Shown here piece by piece: positions 61,457-64,000 of a DNA stretch of 64,000 nucleotides. The DNA lies in the NCBI GenBank assembly GCA_964638715.1, contig CAZWZF010000019.1:1-64000 (forward strand), written 5' to 3'. Origin of the DNA: JBAXQQ01 sp037131695. GTDB taxonomy: Bacteria > Armatimonadota > Hebobacteria > CAIYQO01. The notes beneath the pieces were generated by a model, which was not told where the DNA came from, ran no database searches, and saw nothing but the letters and a program-made list of their open reading frames with translations. The translations under genes and the position numbers were made by a program. Position 1 is the stretch's first letter. Each line of letters opens with the position of its first letter.

Positions 61457-62476
61457 CTATAATTCCGTCTGCTTAACTGCTTTTCCTACTGCTTTTAACT
61501 GTTCAATAAAAGGTTCGGGAATTATTCCAGATGTACTGACCGGAACATCCCAGGTAATAACACCACCGTGACTGGTGATATATTTTGTATATCCAACAAT
61601 CAGTTCGGTGGGGAATCGCGGTGGAGATGCTGACCACCATGGACCGAGGAAGTTAAATACATGATAGCGCGCTTGATTTACGAATGGCTTGATTGGTCCG
61701 TTGTTGCACCATTCCGGGTTATCGCCAAAACCGAAACCGCCAACCGGCAAATCGCCGGTTAATTCGCCGGCAGTATAGTCGTCGTATATTGATGATGTAA
61801 CTACCGGAACCCGTACCCCGGTGTTGAAAGATATTATCGCGTCCGGGTTTCCTGCTCTTAATGCTTTTTTATAGCTGTTATAATTCGGTTCTTCATTCTC
61901 CGGGTATCTTTCTTTTGGCGCGTATGCGCCATCTACCCACCAGCCACGAACTTTATTACCAAATCGCAGCGACCAGTCAGCGCAGATTTCTTCCCAGATA
62001 TGTTGAAATTCCGGCAGGCGGAATTGCTGCCATGTTGGACCGGATGCATCATTCCAATCAACAATCCTATCTTTATCACTCCAATGTGCGGTCATTTTCA
62101 TACCAATTCGTGCGATTGGGTCAGCATTGGATCCATCAGCAGGGACATAAGCCATCAATGGTATTCCATAGGGCTGTAATGCGTCATATAAATCAGAAAC
62201 AAGGTCACGCTGCGAGCATTTACTGGGGAATTGACCAACATATTTATCGTATGTTTCATTGGGACAACAATAATGCCCGGAACCTTGGCCAAGGGTGATA
62301 AAATAGTAGCCTGCACCAGTAGATGCTACCTGGGCGGCAAGTGCTTTAACATTAAAACTATCAACCATCCTGTTCCACTCGTCAGCAGTAGTCGACGCAG
62401 TAGTTAGATAGTGGTTGAATACACCCCATTTGGCATTGCAAAACCATTGCGTTTTATCGTTATTCAATGTTGTCAT
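61457..62476 (-). CDS. Alpha-L-fucosidase-like protein (GH29)
   Basis: The 339-aa product resembles the catalytic barrel of GH29: WFCNAKWGVFNHYL near the N-terminus (family pattern KxGxFxHW), AAQVASTGAGYYFITLGQGSGHY, GIPLMAYVPADGS and KVRGWWVDGAY, with D182 in the nucleophile position. Typical GH29 enzymes have an additional C-terminal beta domain that is absent here, and no signal peptide is seen. It may thus be a cytoplasmic fucosidase or a divergent enzyme. The ATG has CGGGAG upstream, and the operator-like motif is at 62518. First gene of the unit 62476-56297. Confidence 0.78.
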   Translation of the reverse strand: MTTLNNDKTQWFCNAKWGVFNHYLTTASTTADEWNRMVDSFNVKALAAQVASTGAGYYFITLGQGSGHYCCPNETYDKYVGQFPSKCSQRDLVSDLYDALQPYGIPLMAYVPADGSNADPIARIGMKMTAHWSDKDRIVDWNDASGPTWQQFRLPEFQHIWEEICADWSLRFGNKVRGWWVDGAYAPKERYPENEEPNYNSYKKALRAGNPDAIISFNTGVRVPVVTSSIYDDYTAGELTGDLPVGGFGFGDNPEWCNNGPIKPFVNQARYHVFNFLGPWWSASPPRFPTELIVGYTKYITSHGGVITWDVPVSTSGIIPEPFIEQLKAVGKAVKQTEL

Positions 62477-62517
62477 GTATATTAATGACTCCCGTTGTGT
62501 TAAATAATTGTAAGCAG

Positions 62518-62533
62518 TGTATACCGGATTACA
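62518..62533 (-). promoter_or_regulatory. Shared operator/promoter motif, site 3
   Basis: Minus-strand TGTAATCCGGTATACA, identical to site 1, lies 41 bp before the GH29-like gene. The flanks TCTAATxTTG upstream and CT downstream are also shared with site 1. It fits a promoter with TATACA as -10, or an operator of a LacI-type regulator with central CCGG. Confidence 0.62.
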
Positions 62534-62702
62534 ATATTAGATACTGAACACTGCTGTTTGTTGCTGTTTGATGGTAAAAAAACGAAAATAGATAGTTGTC
62601 GGAACCGCTCCCGATGTCGATTATTAAATTTACCATAAAAATGAGATATATCGCAAGAGAATGTGGGGAGAAAATTATAATAATTTACTTTAGAGTAGCA
62701 AC

Positions 62703-62730
62703 GCGGGAAGCAATATAACTTGCTTCCCGC
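62703..62730. terminator. Hairpin after the pseudopilin gene
   Basis: GCGGGAAGCAA (62703-62713) and TTGCTTCCCGC (62720-62730) form a perfect 11-bp stem with a 6-nt loop, 7 bp past the pseudopilin stop. There is no T run on the minus strand, so termination is likely but not certain. Confidence 0.7.
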
Positions 62731-62737
62731 AATTATT

Positions 62738-63982
62738 CTATTTCAATGCGTATTTTGCCATTAGGTTGGCTTCGACTGTTTGCCGGTTAGCGTCTGACAG
62801 CGCGGATTTATAGGTAATAATCTCTGCTATTTCACCGCGATAATATGAGCCGTAAGTAGGGGTATTGGTACAATATCCAAGACGTACAGCGCATCCGGTA
62901 GCATTTTGATAGATATTATCTATTGTTGAGTCGCTGCCGACTGTCCAGGTAATTGGCACTTGCTTGCCATTTATATATACAGTTTTGCGTGCTGATGATA
63001 GCGCATCCCAGATGCGGAATGAAATTAAGGTGGCAGAATTTGTTACACCGCTGAAACTGCCCACGCTTCGCGAACCTGCCCAGTCATACGTGCAATCAAA
63101 TCCGTTTGGCCGCAGGAACAGTCCACAGCTATGGTCGTCGCGTTCATTTGTAAGGATAACTCCACTGAAGTTTGCCGGTCGGATGACCATGAAAACGGTG
63201 GTGGATTGATGTGCAGATGTTGTACCTACGAACCAGGGATTAGTGCCTGATGATAAGAATAGATCGGTTGTTCCATTAAATGAAATTGTTGGCAGGTTAT
63301 TAATGCCATTTGAATTATATGTTCCGGTACCGTTGAATGCCATTACATCACCTTGTGAATCCCAACGTGTTACCGCATTGCCAGTTTTTGTGACTCCGTA
63401 TTTTGCATCCAGCCAATATCCCATTCCGGTTGGCCATGCACCCGGGTAAAGCGGGGTGTCTGTTCTGGCTTCAACATGTCCGTCGGCGAATGAACCGATA
63501 TATTTACCTGAGTGTCGCAATTCAAAATCCAGAGAGCTATATGCAACATTTCCAGTGAAAGGTGGTTGTGGTGCAGGCGCGGCAGCACCGGTTGGCGCTG
63601 AAGTGAAGGCAAATCCATCACCGGTTAATAGAGTAGACATCGGATCGATAATATCACCCAAGGCTTTTTCACTCACCTGGGAATTATAAACGTAGCTGTT
63701 AGGTTGCGATTTTCCTTTTGACGGGCAAATTATTACCCCTGGATCAAGTGCAAGGCCAGTCCATACAGTATCTTCGCTTGGCAATGTTTCATCATGGTCC
63801 TGGCAATACATAGATATAGTGGCTGCAATCTGGCGTTGATTGCTTGTACAGGTAGTTTGCCTGGCTTTTTCTCTTGCCCGGGCAAATACTGGGAATAGAA
63901 TAGCGGCGAGGATGGCTATAATAGCAATCACGACCAGCAGTTCAATCAGGGTGAACCCATGGGATTTTGAATGAGCTAACAT
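62738..63982 (-). CDS. Pseudopilin-like exported protein with LamG-type C-terminal domain
   Basis: The 414-aa product has a type IV prepilin signal: SHG then FTLIELLVVIAIIAILAAIL, cleaved after the Gly, followed by FPVFARAREKARQTTCTSNQRQI. Next is a short region (about 50-180) with the H-G-type segment YIGSFADGHVEARTDT, as in DUF1559-like pseudopilins, and then a laminin-G/concanavalin-like domain (about 185-414; YWLDAKYGVT, NLPTISFNGTTDLFLSSG, ARKTVYINGKQVP). Proteins with this signature are abundant in Armatimonadota and Planctomycetes, and many are thought to be exported by type II-like systems. The LamG domain may bind sugar. The stop lies before a perfect hairpin. The ATG has GGAG 10 nt upstream. 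Confidence 0.88.
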   Translation of the reverse strand: MLAHSKSHGFTLIELLVVIAIIAILAAILFPVFARAREKARQTTCTSNQRQIAATISMYCQDHDETLPSEDTVWTGLALDPGVIICPSKGKSQPNSYVYNSQVSEKALGDIIDPMSTLLTGDGFAFTSAPTGAAAPAPQPPFTGNVAYSSLDFELRHSGKYIGSFADGHVEARTDTPLYPGAWPTGMGYWLDAKYGVTKTGNAVTRWDSQGDVMAFNGTGTYNSNGINNLPTISFNGTTDLFLSSGTNPWFVGTTSAHQSTTVFMVIRPANFSGVILTNERDDHSCGLFLRPNGFDCTYDWAGSRSVGSFSGVTNSATLISFRIWDALSSARKTVYINGKQVPITWTVGSDSTIDNIYQNATGCAVRLGYCTNTPTYGSYYRGEIAEIITYKSALSDANRQTVEANLMAKYALK

Positions 63983-64000
63983 TACAATTCTCCTTTTACA

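Noticed and set aside
27177..62476. A Bacteroidetes-type PUL with SusC/SusD
   Set aside because: No TonB-dependent receptor or SusD-like lipoprotein is present, and the exported proteins are propeller-based.

Overview
The window reads as one contiguous piece of a Gram-negative-type bacterial chromosome. It carries a tripartite RND efflux operon with a TolC-like outer membrane protein, an exported pseudopilin-like protein and many Sec-type signal peptides. Base composition is uneven: the ankyrin genes at the left edge and the polysaccharide cluster look visibly richer in A+T than the efflux operon. The pseudopilin signature (a FTLIELLVVIAI helix followed by FPVFARAREKARQ) and a locus of CBM9-like domains, uroporphyrinogen-decarboxylase (URO-D) homologues and Gfo/Idh/MocA enzymes suggest Armatimonadota, or a PVC-type bacterium such as Lentisphaerae. 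This assignment is an inference of low to moderate confidence. No rRNA, tRNA, CRISPR array or intact transposase gene was seen.

Left part (1-27 kb). Two overlapping ankyrin-repeat genes (+) are followed by a minus-strand operon: TolC, a very long adaptor, an RND pump and a small LTxxQ-type periplasmic protein, probably for metal or toxic-compound efflux. A plus-strand surface-polysaccharide operon follows a canonical promoter: DegT aminotransferase, initiating sugar-phosphate transferase, a second PLP-fold protein, an ATP-grasp ligase carrying an exact 300-bp in-frame tandem duplication, a GT4 glycosyltransferase, then rluD. Next come an NlpC/P60 peptidase (-), a cobalamin/iron-type ABC importer (-), a pteridine-reductase-like SDR with folB (+), an orphan response regulator, a 164-bp palindromic MITE-like element, a DnaQ-type exonuclease with a WYL-like tail, and a large BrxC/PglY-like ATPase that stands alone.

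Right part (27-64 kb). Almost everything is on the minus strand and appears to form one large glycan-processing locus. Four giant exported proteins (1253-1304 aa) combine a FlgD-like Ig domain with a beta-propeller and an EF-hand-like loop. Three of them also carry CBM9-like domains at both ends; the fourth carries PA14-, Calx-beta- and discoidin-like domains instead. Around them are GH130-, GH29-, GH42- and clan-GH-D-like enzymes, a possible GH101-like enzyme, an SGNH esterase, a Gfo/Idh/MocA dehydrogenase, an FAD oxidoreductase and two URO-D-family methyltransferase-like proteins. Seven of these genes (56206 down to 37528) are separated by only 3-27 bp and look like one operon. No transporter gene is present in the locus. 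The motif TGTAnnCCGGnnTACA occurs upstream of three transcription units here and may be a shared operator or promoter. A plus-strand DUF1835/NERD gene pair interrupts the locus.

The most plausible reading is that the exported propeller proteins capture and present a complex, decorated glycan. Exported and cytoplasmic hydrolases, esterases and phosphorylases would degrade it, and the oxidoreductases and URO-D homologues would handle unusual, perhaps methylated, products. The ABC importer elsewhere in the window could supply cobalamin for such chemistry.
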